Positions 17,361 to 25,666 of a stretch of 64,000 bases of DNA are shown piece after piece; within the stretch, counting starts at the first letter, position 1; the number at the start of each line of letters is the position of its first letter. The position numbers were made by a program, and so were the translations under genes. Below the pieces are notes generated by a model. That model searched no databases. It saw only the letters and a program-made list of their open reading frames with translations, and had not been told where the DNA came from. Origin of the DNA: JACPVF01 sp964502095 (GTDB lineage: Bacteria > Chloroflexota > Anaerolineae > Anaerolineales > Villigracilaceae); NCBI GenBank assembly GCA_964502095.1, contig CAZCUF010000004.1, positions 124,001 through 188,000 on the forward strand, read 5' to 3'.

Positions 17361-19703
17361 TTACGGATACGCGCCCATACCCGCACAAGAAGATCCTCCC
17401 TGTAAGCGGTAACTGGAGGTCATCCGAGGATCCGCATATACATCACCAGAGTCGGGAGTGCGCTTAAAGTTGTTCCAATAGCAGTTGTGATTGGCCGTAA
17501 TTGCCGATCCTCCTTCGTTATAAACGGCTCCTACTCCATTGGTGAACCCGACAAAGATATTTTTCGTCAGAGTTACCGTCGTATTTCTGAAGTGAATCCC
17601 CTGCGCGTCCGCACACTGCGAACCGATAAAAGTATTATTCTGAAAAGTGATATTCTGTGCCGTATTAAACAACGCCGCCAGACATGTTACGATCACATTG
17701 TTTTGCATGGTGAGGCCGGATGGGTTGCCTTCAACTTGCCATGCTTTTGCCAACAACCCCCCTCCTCCGTAAGGCAAAACACAAGTATTGCCGGCAAACA
17801 AGATATTCTTTCCGGCGCCGCCACGCGAACCGTCCTGCCAGGTTTGGAAGCAATCAATGTGGGGATCTATATTTTCAGGAATGCCATAATAAATATCGTG
17901 AATATAGTTGCCGCGGACAATATGTCCGGAGCCGAAGAAGCGGATCCCGTCGGCATCCACCCAGCTGGGAGGGTTGGCCCATTGAGGAGGATGCTGGTAG
18001 GTGCCGGAGATGTCGTTACTCTCGATAATATTATTCGTTCCGCGCACATCAACTCCCGATTGGCTGGGATGTACAAATGTGTTGTTCCGAACCACACATT
18101 GGCTGGTTGAGTTGTCGAGCAGGACGCCGTCACGCCCGGTATCGTGGATATAGTTGCCTTCCAAAAGACAGCCGCTGGCGCTGACTTTGATGCCAAAACC
18201 ATCCGGGTCGGTGACTACAGACGTGGAAATATTGAAACCCTTTATAGTCGTATTGTTAGCTGTGATGGTAAAGCCCTTCATGTTCACGACGCCTTGTGCC
18301 ATGAACGTCAATCCGGCTCGTGTAATTTTGACGCGTTCGGGATAGGTGCCGGCCAGCACGTAGATCGTGCCACTGCCGGAGTTGGCGGCTTTTTGGATGG
18401 TTTTCCACGGCTGGGCTTGTGTCCCGGCATTCGCATCCGATCCGTTCATGGATACGTAGTAGGCATTACTTGTTTGAGTCGGCGTAGCTGTGAATGTAGA
18501 AGTGGGCGTAGCCGTATTCGTAGGCAGGATGATTTGGGTGGGCGTATAAGTGGCCGTAAAAGGAACGGTAGTGGGCGGAATGCTGGAAGGCGTAAAAGTG
18601 AAGGTTGGCACGCTGGTCTGCGTGACTGCCGGAACCGAACTAGCTGTAGGAGTGGATGTAACGATCGCGAATGGAGTGTTCGATGCGGCAACTGTTGTCG
18701 GAGTGGATGTAACAACCACGAACGGAGTATTCGAAGCGGCAACTGTCGTCGGCGTGGATGTAATAACCACGAACGGAGTATTCGAAGCGGCAACTGTCGT
18801 CGGCGTGGACGTAACAACCGCGAATGGAGTGTTCGAAGCAGTAAATGTCGTCGGCGTGGATGTAACAACCGCGAACGGAGTGTTCGAAGCTTGAGGCGTA
18901 ACCGTATAGGTGTCAGTTGGCAGAACTGGGATATTGGTCGAGGTGGCTGTCGCGGCCGCCGCATCCACAGATGGCAAGGTACTGGTTGGAGTGCTGGTAA
19001 AAGTGGCGGTAGCGGTGGCAGTCACAACAGTCGGAGTGAACGTGGCCGAGGCTGAATCGGAGGGCGCGTTCGGAGTGGGGCTATATGCCGGCTGAGGGTG
19101 TTTGTCGGGAGCGCTCCGCGTGCGATACAAGATATGAAAGGCTTCATAATCGAGTTTGGCGCTGCCTTTGGAATTATTGGATTGAAGCATGACTTGAATC
19201 TGGCCGTTGGAATCAACAAAACGATCCGGGTTGGAGATTCGGAATCGAAACAGCACCCAGATATCCGCCCTGGCCCTATCGCTCGCGCCGACCCTGACCC
19301 AGCTGTTTTTGTTGGTATCGAACAAATACCAGGTCCACTTCTGAACTCTCGCCGAAGGGCCCTTATAGTTCACCTGTAATTCCATAGTGGTGATTTGAAC
19401 GTTGGTCATTCCTTCCGGAAGCTTGAATATTTGCGTACCTTGATAAGCGCCGCCCGTCGTTTGAAATTCGATATAAGATTTTGGATTGTCGTCTCTTCCG
19501 CGCTGATCCCTGCTGGTTAAAGCATCGACCGATTCGCTTGTTGTACTGCCAGATTGAGTGTTCAGCGAATTAGGAACCAAAACGTTATTGGCGATGAGAT
19601 TGGCGGATGTGGATAAAGCCTTCGCCGAATTCAGGCGAGGGCCGAGTAGACTCAAAAGAAATATAAGGATCATGGTGATCTTAATTTTATTTTGTATTTG
19701 CAC
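17361..19703 (-). CDS. secreted parallel beta-helix protein with Thr/Pro repeat linker
   Basis: A 780-residue exported protein: signal peptide (about 1-30), an N-terminal beta-sandwich-like region, a Thr/Pro/Ser-rich linker (about 205-425) containing five 17-residue repeats of the type ASNTPFAVVTSTPTTVA, then a DUF1565/pectate-lyase-like right-handed beta-helix (DANAGTQAQPWKTIQKA onward, many NNT/N turns) up to the C-terminus. It could bind or cleave polysaccharide on the cell surface; no catalytic residues are assigned. The start is GTG with AGGAG 7 nt upstream. It is transcribed against the glycan operon and is probably a single-gene unit. Confidence 0.8.
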   Translation of the reverse strand: MQIQNKIKITMILIFLLSLLGPRLNSAKALSTSANLIANNVLVPNSLNTQSGSTTSESVDALTSRDQRGRDDNPKSYIEFQTTGGAYQGTQIFKLPEGMTNVQITTMELQVNYKGPSARVQKWTWYLFDTNKNSWVRVGASDRARADIWVLFRFRISNPDRFVDSNGQIQVMLQSNNSKGSAKLDYEAFHILYRTRSAPDKHPQPAYSPTPNAPSDSASATFTPTVVTATATATFTSTPTSTLPSVDAAAATATSTNIPVLPTDTYTVTPQASNTPFAVVTSTPTTFTASNTPFAVVTSTPTTVAASNTPFVVITSTPTTVAASNTPFVVVTSTPTTVAASNTPFAIVTSTPTASSVPAVTQTSVPTFTFTPSSIPPTTVPFTATYTPTQIILPTNTATPTSTFTATPTQTSNAYYVSMNGSDANAGTQAQPWKTIQKAANSGSGTIYVLAGTYPERVKITRAGLTFMAQGVVNMKGFTITANNTTIKGFNISTSVVTDPDGFGIKVSASGCLLEGNYIHDTGRDGVLLDNSTSQCVVRNNTFVHPSQSGVDVRGTNNIIESNDISGTYQHPPQWANPPSWVDADGIRFFGSGHIVRGNYIHDIYYGIPENIDPHIDCFQTWQDGSRGGAGKNILFAGNTCVLPYGGGGLLAKAWQVEGNPSGLTMQNNVIVTCLAALFNTAQNITFQNNTFIGSQCADAQGIHFRNTTVTLTKNIFVGFTNGVGAVYNEGGSAITANHNCYWNNFKRTPDSGDVYADPRMTSSYRLQGGSSCAGMGAYP
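18636..18890 (-). repeat. five tandem 51-bp coding repeats
   Basis: Five near-identical 51-bp units within the beta-helix gene, each encoding ASNTPF(A/V)(V/I)(V/I)TSTPTT plus two variable residues. Differences are mostly single bases, so the array is probably recent or kept uniform by recombination and may vary in copy number. It is a coding linker, not a CRISPR array: units are contiguous without unique spacers. Confidence 0.85.
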
Positions 19704-20042
19704 AGAAATCTCCTTTCACGCAAGGCACGATGCACATCTTAGCTTTTAATGGAAGACGGAAAGCTAAACCAAAGTCCTATTTGCAGAAATGTAGGCAGAA
19801 AAAAAGCAGGGCATTTCATTTTTGAAAGCTCGTCTGAAAAGCGCCGATTAAATGGAAAAAAGCGCCTCGTTTCGAAGCGCTTTTAACAAAAATTAAGATC
19901 GATTGGATGAACGGATCGGTTTTGCTTCTCTACAAAATGCCCGCCACTACCCGCCCCTAAACCAGTCTCCGTTTCGACAGGCAGGTTCGTCCATCTAAAT
20001 TACACACGGATCAAATCGTCTTTGATTCCAGCAATATCCTGT
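19704..20042. other. Intergenic region containing the glpK terminator
   Basis: About 340 bases between the beta-helix gene start and the glycerol kinase stop, both on the minus strand. It holds the beta-helix gene promoter, which was not resolved, and a strong hairpin terminator at 19858-19884. No gene was seen. Confidence 0.6.
19854..19884 (-). terminator. intrinsic terminator after glpK
   Basis: A 12-bp stem with one mismatch: AAAAGCGCCTCG at 19858-19869 against CGAAGCGCTTTT at 19873-19884, with a TTT loop. Read on the minus strand the stem ends in six T residues, as expected for rho-independent termination of the feo-glpK transcript. It lies about 160 nt past the glpK stop. Confidence 0.75.
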
Positions 20043-21542
20043 TCAGTCCACCCACTCGAAGGTGCGCGTTACAGCTTTCTTCCATTCCTTGTATTTCTTA
20101 CTCCGTATTCCCGTCTCCATCGCCGGTTTCCATTCCCTGTCCTTCACCCAGTTCGTCCTCAAGTCATCCACATTTTTCCAGAATCCCACGGCCAAACCTG
20201 CCGCATATGCCGCCCCCAATGCGGTTGTCTCCGCCACTTTTGGCCGGATCACAGGTACTCCCAAAATATCCGCTTGAAACTGCATCAGCAGTTCATTAGA
20301 TACCATGCCTCCATCTACTTTCAGCGCCGTTAACGACACACCCGAATCTGCATTCATCGCATCCAGCACTTCCCGCGTTTGGAACGCCGTCGCTTCCAAA
20401 GCCGCCCGTGCAATATGTCCCTTATTCACGTAGCGCGTCATACCCACGATTGCGCCGCGCGCGTCGCTCTTCCAGTACGGCGCGAACAGGCCCGAGAACG
20501 CCGGGACAAAGTAGATGCCGCCGTTGTCATCCACCGTCCTGGCCAGCGCTTCGACATCTGCCGATTTCTGAATCAAGCCCAGATTATCCCTCAGCCATTG
20601 CACCAGCGCCCCCGTAATTGCAATCGAACCTTCCAGACAGTACACCGCTTCTTCCTTCCCGATCTTGTATCCCAGCGTGGTCAACAATCCGTTCTTCGAT
20701 TGAACTGGCTTCGCGCCAGTGTTCAACAGCATGAAACAGCCCGTACCGTAAGTATTCTTCGCCTCGCCCGCGCTAAAGCAAGTCTGCCCGAACAACGCCG
20801 CCTGCTGGTCACCCAAGTCGCCAGCCACCGGAACCCCGTCTAGGACTCCGATGACTGCCTTCCCATAAATTTCTGCTGAAGCCCTGATAGTCGGCAGTAT
20901 CGCCTGCGGAATACCCATCACTGCCAGCATCTCCAGATCCCAATCCAGCGTCTCCAGATTCATCAGCATGGTGCGCGAAGCATTCGAAACATCCGTCACG
21001 TGGATGCCGCCCTTCGGCCCGCCCGTCAGGTTCCAAATGATCCACGTATCGATATTCCCAAACAGCACTTCCCCTCTCTCCGCTTTCGCCCGCGCTCCTG
21101 CCACGTTATCCAGAATCCATTTGATCTTTGGTCCTGAGAAGTAGGTAGCCAGCGGCAAGCCCACCTTCGAGCGGAAGCGATCCTGTCCGCCATCTTTGGC
21201 CAATTCGTTACAGATTTGATCCGTGCGCGTGTCCTGCCACACGATGGCGTTATACACCGGCTTCCCCGTCGCCTTTTCCCACATCACGGTTGTCTCGCGT
21301 TGATTGGTCACTCCCACTGCCGCAATATCCTTGGCCGACACGCCGCTTCTGGTAAGCGCGCCTGAGATCACTGCCTGCGTATTTTTCCAAATCTCCAACG
21401 GATCGTGTTCCACCCATCCCGGTTTCGGATAAATCTGCTGATGTTCCTTCTGGTCGATGGCCGCCACATTCCCCTCGTGATCGAAAATCATAAATCGCGT
21501 GCTCGTTGTTCCCTGATCCACCGCCGCTGTATATTTCGACAT
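20043..21542 (-). CDS. glpK: glycerol kinase
   Basis: A 499-residue FGGY-family kinase that phosphorylates glycerol to sn-glycerol-3-phosphate with ATP. It begins AAVDQGTTSTRFMIFD (phosphate-binding loop), has TNQRETTVMWEK and WQDTRT, then YGTGCFMLLNTG, and the FGGY-type signature region GGIYFVPAFSGLFAPYW; the length matches E. coli GlpK. The ATG follows the feoC stop by one base, and a GGAG ribosome site lies inside feoC, so it is cotranscribed with the iron genes. Its product can be oxidised by the GlpA homologue at 55963-57138. Confidence 0.95.
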   Translation of the reverse strand: MSKYTAAVDQGTTSTRFMIFDHEGNVAAIDQKEHQQIYPKPGWVEHDPLEIWKNTQAVISGALTRSGVSAKDIAAVGVTNQRETTVMWEKATGKPVYNAIVWQDTRTDQICNELAKDGGQDRFRSKVGLPLATYFSGPKIKWILDNVAGARAKAERGEVLFGNIDTWIIWNLTGGPKGGIHVTDVSNASRTMLMNLETLDWDLEMLAVMGIPQAILPTIRASAEIYGKAVIGVLDGVPVAGDLGDQQAALFGQTCFSAGEAKNTYGTGCFMLLNTGAKPVQSKNGLLTTLGYKIGKEEAVYCLEGSIAITGALVQWLRDNLGLIQKSADVEALARTVDDNGGIYFVPAFSGLFAPYWKSDARGAIVGMTRYVNKGHIARAALEATAFQTREVLDAMNADSGVSLTALKVDGGMVSNELLMQFQADILGVPVIRPKVAETTALGAAYAAGLAVGFWKNVDDLRTNWVKDREWKPAMETGIRSKKYKEWKKAVTRTFEWVD

Positions 21543-21543
21543 A

Positions 21544-21837
21544 CTATTCTCCGTTCCTGATTCGCGGGGAAGTCTGAGTTGATCTCAATTGCAAATCAGG
21601 CTGTGCGCACAAAGTGTACCGCTGACCGCGCGCGGCCAGCAACGAACAATCAGACCGATATCCGCAGGTTGTGCAAATTTTATTGTCGGGGCCGATCTCG
21701 ATCAACCGTCCTTTTCGAACCAGCCATTGGATCATCGAGAGAACCGCCGAAGGCTGGGCATTCAGAGCGCGGCTGATTTCCGCAAGGCTCAAGCCGTTTT
21801 CCTTCTCGGTCAACAAATCCAACAATTGACTCAGCAT
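21544..21837 (-). CDS. feoC: FeoC-like winged-helix protein
   Basis: A 97-residue protein with an N-terminal winged helix (MLSQLLDLLTEKENG to about residue 60: LAEISRALN, VLSMIQWLVRKGRL) followed by CTTCGYRSDC, a cysteine cluster expected in FeoC proteins for an Fe-S cluster. FeoC is thought to stabilise or regulate FeoB. The frame is open to 21936 within feoB, but the ATG at 21837 fits the family start, has GGGGTGAG upstream and lies 5 nt after the feoB stop. Confidence 0.8.
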   Translation of the reverse strand: MLSQLLDLLTEKENGLSLAEISRALNAQPSAVLSMIQWLVRKGRLIEIGPDNKICTTCGYRSDCSLLAARGQRYTLCAQPDLQLRSTQTSPRIRNGE

Positions 21838-21842
21838 CGCTC

Positions 21843-23534
21843 TCACCCCAACCCAAACAGCCTGCCGCCTTGATATATCACAAACGCCGCGAACCATGCA
21901 ATCGTGGTTTGATATACAGCCGAGCCAACCGCCCATGAAAGCCCAAACTCATGCCTGATGGCGCTCAGCGTGGCGATACACGGAACATACAACAGTACAA
22001 ACACCAACAGCGAAAGCGCGCTCAGGATTGTAAAGTGCGCCTGCAAAGCCAAACTCAACGACGTGGATTCGGAAGTCCCTTGTGCATCCGACAAATGTAC
22101 GCCGGGGATGATGCTCAACAGGATGCGTCCCGAGCGTATTCCGGCATCCACAAAACCCCGGCCAATGCCGACCAAATCTTCGCCGAACGTTGTGGGCATA
22201 ACCGGCGCCGCTTCGTTTCCTCCGACGTAAACCTGGCTCATGGTACTGACGATGATCTCCTTCGCCATGAATCCTGCCGCCAGCGCCCCGCCCGTTTCCC
22301 AGTTGCCAAACCCCAGCGGCGCAATGATCGGAACAAGCATATTGCTCATCTGACCAAAATAGGAATTGCGCTGATTCGCCACACCCCACGGCAGATTCAG
22401 CAATAACCACATCGCCACCGACGCGCTGAGAATGGTTGTCCCTGCCTTATGGACAAACTCACTGGTATTTTCCCACATGTGGATCAATACGCTTTTGAAC
22501 GAGGGCTGGCGGTATGGCGGCAATTCCAGCACAAATGCGGAAGTGGTATCCGGTTTGAGGATGGTATGTGTGAAGATTGCGCCTGCCAGCATAGCCACCA
22601 GAATGCCGAGCGCATACATCGCCCAAATAACCGTCCCTGCGTGCGGGCCAAAAAAGGCCAGCCCGAACACAACATAAACCGGCAAGCGCGCCGAGCAAGA
22701 CATCAATGGAATCAGCAAAGCCGTCAGGATGCGGTCGCGGCGGCCGGCAATCGTACGCGTGGCATACACCGCAGGGACTGCACAGCCGAAGCCGAGAATC
22801 ATCGGGATGAAAGATTTGCCGTGCAGGCCCACAACCCGCATAAAGCGGTCCATGACAAACGCGGCGCGGGACATATAGCCCGAATCTTCCAGCAGGGCCA
22901 GGAAGAAATATAAAATCAACAGCCCCGGCACAAAGACCAGCACACCGCCGACACCGGCCACAATACCGTCAATGAGCAGGGAACGAATCCATAACGGAGC
23001 CCGCGTAAGGGCCAGCAGGAACGAGAGCCAGTGCGCGATGGGGCCGTTGATCACAAAATCCGTCCAATCCAAAAACGGCGCGGAGACATCGATCACAAGC
23101 CGGAAGACCACATACATCACAGCGAGAAAGACCGGCAGGCCAAGCCATTTGTGCGTGACGATATTATCGACGCGGTCGGTGAACGTGAGGCGATCCACGA
23201 GCGGGCGCTGAAGCGACTGGCGCACGATGCCATTGATATAACCGTAACGGCGGTCGGCGGTGAGCATATCCACATCATCGCCGAGCATGGACTTCAACTT
23301 CTGCGCGCCTTGTTGTGCGGCCGCGATGACCTGCGCGCCGTTCGGCTTTTTCTGCACATGCGCGCGAACATCTTCGTCGTTTTCAAGCAACTTAATGGCC
23401 AGCCAGCGCGGCGGATAATGGCCTGTGTCGAATTGATTCTCCTCGAACGAAGCGATCACGCGCGCAATCTCACGCTCGAGTTTGCCGCCGTAATCGAGCT
23501 GGAAGATGACTGGGAACCGGGCGGTAATGCTCAT
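21843..23534 (-). CDS. feoB: ferrous iron transporter FeoB, permease half (split gene)
   Basis: A 563-residue protein that starts with the helical GDI region of FeoB (PPRWLAIKLLEND near residue 42) and continues with the two Gate domains: LLEDSGYMSRAAFVMDR, HGKSFIPMILGFGCAVPAV and LMSCSARLPVY, and later GFMAKEIIVST. It carries no GTPase domain of its own; that is encoded separately just upstream at 23588-24109. Together they cover normal FeoB length. The two ORFs are in different frames and separated by 53 nt, and GAAGGA lies 3 nt before this ATG. It imports Fe2+ across the cytoplasmic membrane. Confidence 0.92.
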   Translation of the reverse strand: MSITARFPVIFQLDYGGKLEREIARVIASFEENQFDTGHYPPRWLAIKLLENDEDVRAHVQKKPNGAQVIAAAQQGAQKLKSMLGDDVDMLTADRRYGYINGIVRQSLQRPLVDRLTFTDRVDNIVTHKWLGLPVFLAVMYVVFRLVIDVSAPFLDWTDFVINGPIAHWLSFLLALTRAPLWIRSLLIDGIVAGVGGVLVFVPGLLILYFFLALLEDSGYMSRAAFVMDRFMRVVGLHGKSFIPMILGFGCAVPAVYATRTIAGRRDRILTALLIPLMSCSARLPVYVVFGLAFFGPHAGTVIWAMYALGILVAMLAGAIFTHTILKPDTTSAFVLELPPYRQPSFKSVLIHMWENTSEFVHKAGTTILSASVAMWLLLNLPWGVANQRNSYFGQMSNMLVPIIAPLGFGNWETGGALAAGFMAKEIIVSTMSQVYVGGNEAAPVMPTTFGEDLVGIGRGFVDAGIRSGRILLSIIPGVHLSDAQGTSESTSLSLALQAHFTILSALSLLVFVLLYVPCIATLSAIRHEFGLSWAVGSAVYQTTIAWFAAFVIYQGGRLFGLG

Positions 23535-23587
23535 AAAATCCTTCTCTTTATGCGGTCATGGAAGCGCGATATAAAAATACGTTCTTA

Positions 23588-24109
23588 TCACGAGGCGCGC
23601 AATGCAGGGTTTTTCTGCGCGGCTTTGACGGCTTTCGAAATCAGGTCAGAAACGCCCTTTCCCCGGTTGGCGACTGTGGATACAACAGGAATACCGCCAA
23701 GCAAATGCGAAAGCCGGTCGAGATCGATCTTCGAACCGTCTCTTTGCAAATCGTCCACCATGTTCAACGCCAGCACAACCGGGACATCCAATTCCAAAAT
23801 TTGGACGGTCAGATATAAATTGCGTTCCAGATTCGTGGCGTCCACAACGTTGATCACAACATCGGGCCGCTCTTCGATGATGAAATCGCGCGCGATGATC
23901 TCCTCCGGCGAATAAGCGGTGAGACTGTACGTGCCGGGCAAATCTACGATGTTAATGGCCACATCGCCGCGTTCGATGACACCTTCCTTCTTTTCCACCG
24001 TTTTACCGGGCCAATTGCCCGTATGTTGATGCAGACCCGTCAGGGCGTTGAAGATCGTGGTCTTGCCGGCGTTCGGATTCCCCATCAATGCAATCGTCAA
24101 TTCAGGCAT
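23588..24109 (-). CDS. feoB: FeoB GTPase domain as separate protein
   Basis: A 173-residue GTP-binding domain: G1 GNPNAGKTT (residues 9-17), switch I LHQHTGNWPGKTVE, G3 DLPGTYSL, G4 NMVD and G5-like STVANRGKG. It ends where full-length FeoB would enter the helical GDI domain, which begins the next ORF. The start at 24109 (MPELTIAL) overlaps the feoA stop by 8 nt and has GAGGTC upstream; the frame remains open further upstream, but that part reads as antisense-like sequence inside feoA. Probably a true split gene, because the break lies at the domain boundary. Confidence 0.9.
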   Translation of the reverse strand: MPELTIALMGNPNAGKTTIFNALTGLHQHTGNWPGKTVEKKEGVIERGDVAINIVDLPGTYSLTAYSPEEIIARDFIIEERPDVVINVVDATNLERNLYLTVQILELDVPVVLALNMVDDLQRDGSKIDLDRLSHLLGGIPVVSTVANRGKGVSDLISKAVKAAQKNPALRAS

Positions 24110-24359
24110 GTTTGACCTCGAGCAGTGAAACTTCGATGTGCGCGGCTTCTTCTTTTCGCAAAGACAAGTGATACCCCATGACCAAATATTCGACCGGGTC
24201 GCCCAACGGCGCGTGACGCTCCACATAGATCGTCCCGCCCTTGACGATGCCCATTTCAATAAACCGCCTGCGCAAAGAACCGGCGCCGCCGACATGCGTG
24301 ACGATGGCTTTTTGACCAGGCTTGAGTTGATGAAGCTGGAGAGATGCGGCCATAAACAT
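24102..24359 (-). CDS. feoA: FeoA-family SH3-like protein
   Basis: An 85-residue cytosolic protein with the FeoA pattern: LKPGQKAIVTHVGGAG near residue 12, RRRFIEMGIVKGGTIYV and an EYLVMGYHLSLRKEEAAHI end. FeoA supports FeoB-mediated ferrous iron uptake. It lies 29 nt after the DtxR-type regulator gene and overlaps the GTPase gene. Confidence 0.92.
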   Translation of the reverse strand: MFMAASLQLHQLKPGQKAIVTHVGGAGSLRRRFIEMGIVKGGTIYVERHAPLGDPVEYLVMGYHLSLRKEEAAHIEVSLLEVKHA

Positions 24360-24388
24360 ACCTTTCGGAATTTTTTATTCGTCCTGTT

Positions 24389-25048
24389 TCATTTTGATAC
24401 GATCACAAATTCGGCCAACGACAAGCCAAGCGCAATATCCCTGTCCTTCACGCGCAATGTCAATGGGCCGTCAATCGGCGCGGCCTCCACGACCGTCACT
24501 TTACGTCCCGGCTCAAGACCGCGCTCGTGCAAATATCTGAGCACATCGGTTGCGATGGCGCTGACCGCCAACACTTGCACCGTCTCGCCGACCGTAACCG
24601 CGCTGAGCGGGCGTCCATTCAACGGCGAAAACGAGCCATCCGCCGCGGGAATTGGGTTGCCGTGCGGGCAAACCCTCGGTTCGCCCAAAAAAGCGGAGAG
24701 GGCCTCCGTCACTTCGGGCGCGGTGGCATGCTCGAGCGAACAGGCAAACTCATACAAACGCGCCCATTCGAGCTTCAAATGATCGTACAGAAAACATTCC
24801 CACAAGCGTTGCCGGCGCATGACATCATACGCGATCCCGCGTCCCTTTTTGGTGAGCGACACGCCTTTATACGGCACATGCTTTACCAGTCCCTGCTCGC
24901 CTAAACGACGCACCATCTCATTCGCCGATACCGAAGTTACGTTCAAACGCTCCGCCAGGCGGCCGACTGCCACCGTCTCATGATCGCTCAACTCAACCAT
25001 GCCCTTGAGATACATTTCTGCGCTTTCACTGAGCGGCTGGGTAATCAT
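24389..25048 (-). CDS. DtxR/MntR-family metal-dependent repressor
   Basis: A 219-residue regulator: winged helix (residues 1-70; VAVGRLAERLNVTSVSANEM), metal-binding/dimerisation domain (RQRLWECFLYDHL, CSLEHATAPEVTEAL, with the Glu, Cys and His ligands expected) and a C-terminal FeoA-like SH3 domain (about 145-219). It heads the feo operon and probably represses it when Fe2+ is plentiful. Whether it senses iron or manganese cannot be told from sequence alone; the feo context favours iron. Confidence 0.9.
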   Translation of the reverse strand: MITQPLSESAEMYLKGMVELSDHETVAVGRLAERLNVTSVSANEMVRRLGEQGLVKHVPYKGVSLTKKGRGIAYDVMRRQRLWECFLYDHLKLEWARLYEFACSLEHATAPEVTEALSAFLGEPRVCPHGNPIPAADGSFSPLNGRPLSAVTVGETVQVLAVSAIATDVLRYLHERGLEPGRKVTVVEAAPIDGPLTLRVKDRDIALGLSLAEFVIVSK

Positions 25049-25068
25049 AAGGCAAACCTTTCAATTAT

Positions 25069-25086
25069 CTTATGGCTGACCTTATT
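25069..25086 (-). promoter_or_regulatory. possible DtxR-type operator before the feo operon
   Basis: On the minus strand AATAAGGTCAGCCATAAG lies 21 nt before the regulator ATG. Its left half resembles the TTAGGTTAG half-site known for DtxR/IdeR boxes; the right half is poor. This is a by-eye similarity only. Confidence 0.25.
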
Positions 25087-25193
25087 ATTCCACAGGGCGG
25101 ATTTTTTCCAATGGACGAATGTTATCGGCTTCTTCTGAAGAATGTAATGTTTTGGATTCTTCGCTTCCCCCCGCCCCGATCGCTGATCCCGTC

Positions 25194-25225
25194 AAATAAA
25201 AGGGCTCCGCTCATGGGCGGGGTCC
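25194..25225 (-). terminator. intrinsic terminator after the Rieske gene
   Basis: On the minus strand GGACCCCGC (25225-25217) can pair with GCGGAGCCC (25210-25202), seven of nine pairs, around a six-base loop, followed by TTTTATTTG. It lies about 25 nt past the Rieske stop and should end the long respiratory operon. Confidence 0.55.
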
Positions 25226-25248
25226 GCCAACCCCCATGCTGGCACACA

Positions 25249-25665
25249 TCAATCCGTGTGCAGGATCACATGGCCCTCCGTGTTCGTCTCCACGCGCAGA
25301 GAGGGTAAAGCGCTCTTCGCAGGGCCGCGCAAAACCACGCCGTTCGCATCGTAACGCGAGCCGTGGCACGGACAGACAAATCCATCGGCGTTTTGCTCAA
25401 CGCTACAGCCAAGATGCGTGCAGGTCAAACTCAAAGCGGAGAATCCAGCCTGAGTACGGATGAGCACAGCCGGAACGTCCGCAAACAGGGTGCGGGAATT
25501 CATTTCATATTCCGAAGCGGGACCAAGATCGAATTCCGTTTGGGGCGCAGGTTCCGTCTGATAATCCAAAAATCGAATCAGCGTTCCCAAACCGATCAGG
25601 CCGGTCGCCGTCAGAAAGGCGGTGGTGGCGAGCTTGAGAAAATCGCGGCGGGAAGGTTCGGGCAT
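25249..25665 (-). CDS. Rieske [2Fe-2S] protein, Tat-exported
   Basis: A 138-residue protein. It starts with a twin-arginine signal (SRRDFLK, residues 5-11) and hydrophobic anchor, then the cluster-binding boxes CTHLGC (82-87) and CPCHGS (98-103); Ser103 and Tyr105, linked to high redox potential in known Rieske proteins, are present. It probably works with the cytochrome b encoded two genes upstream, taking electrons from quinol outside the membrane. The ATG at 25665 is chosen over upstream in-frame codons because the Tat motif follows at once and only one base separates it from the cytochrome stop. Confidence 0.9.
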   Translation of the reverse strand: MPEPSRRDFLKLATTAFLTATGLIGLGTLIRFLDYQTEPAPQTEFDLGPASEYEMNSRTLFADVPAVLIRTQAGFSALSLTCTHLGCSVEQNADGFVCPCHGSRYDANGVVLRGPAKSALPSLRVETNTEGHVILHTD

Positions 25666-25666
25666 G

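Noticed and set aside
18636..18890. CRISPR array
   Set aside because: The 51-bp units are contiguous, encode protein in frame and have no unique spacers or cas genes nearby.
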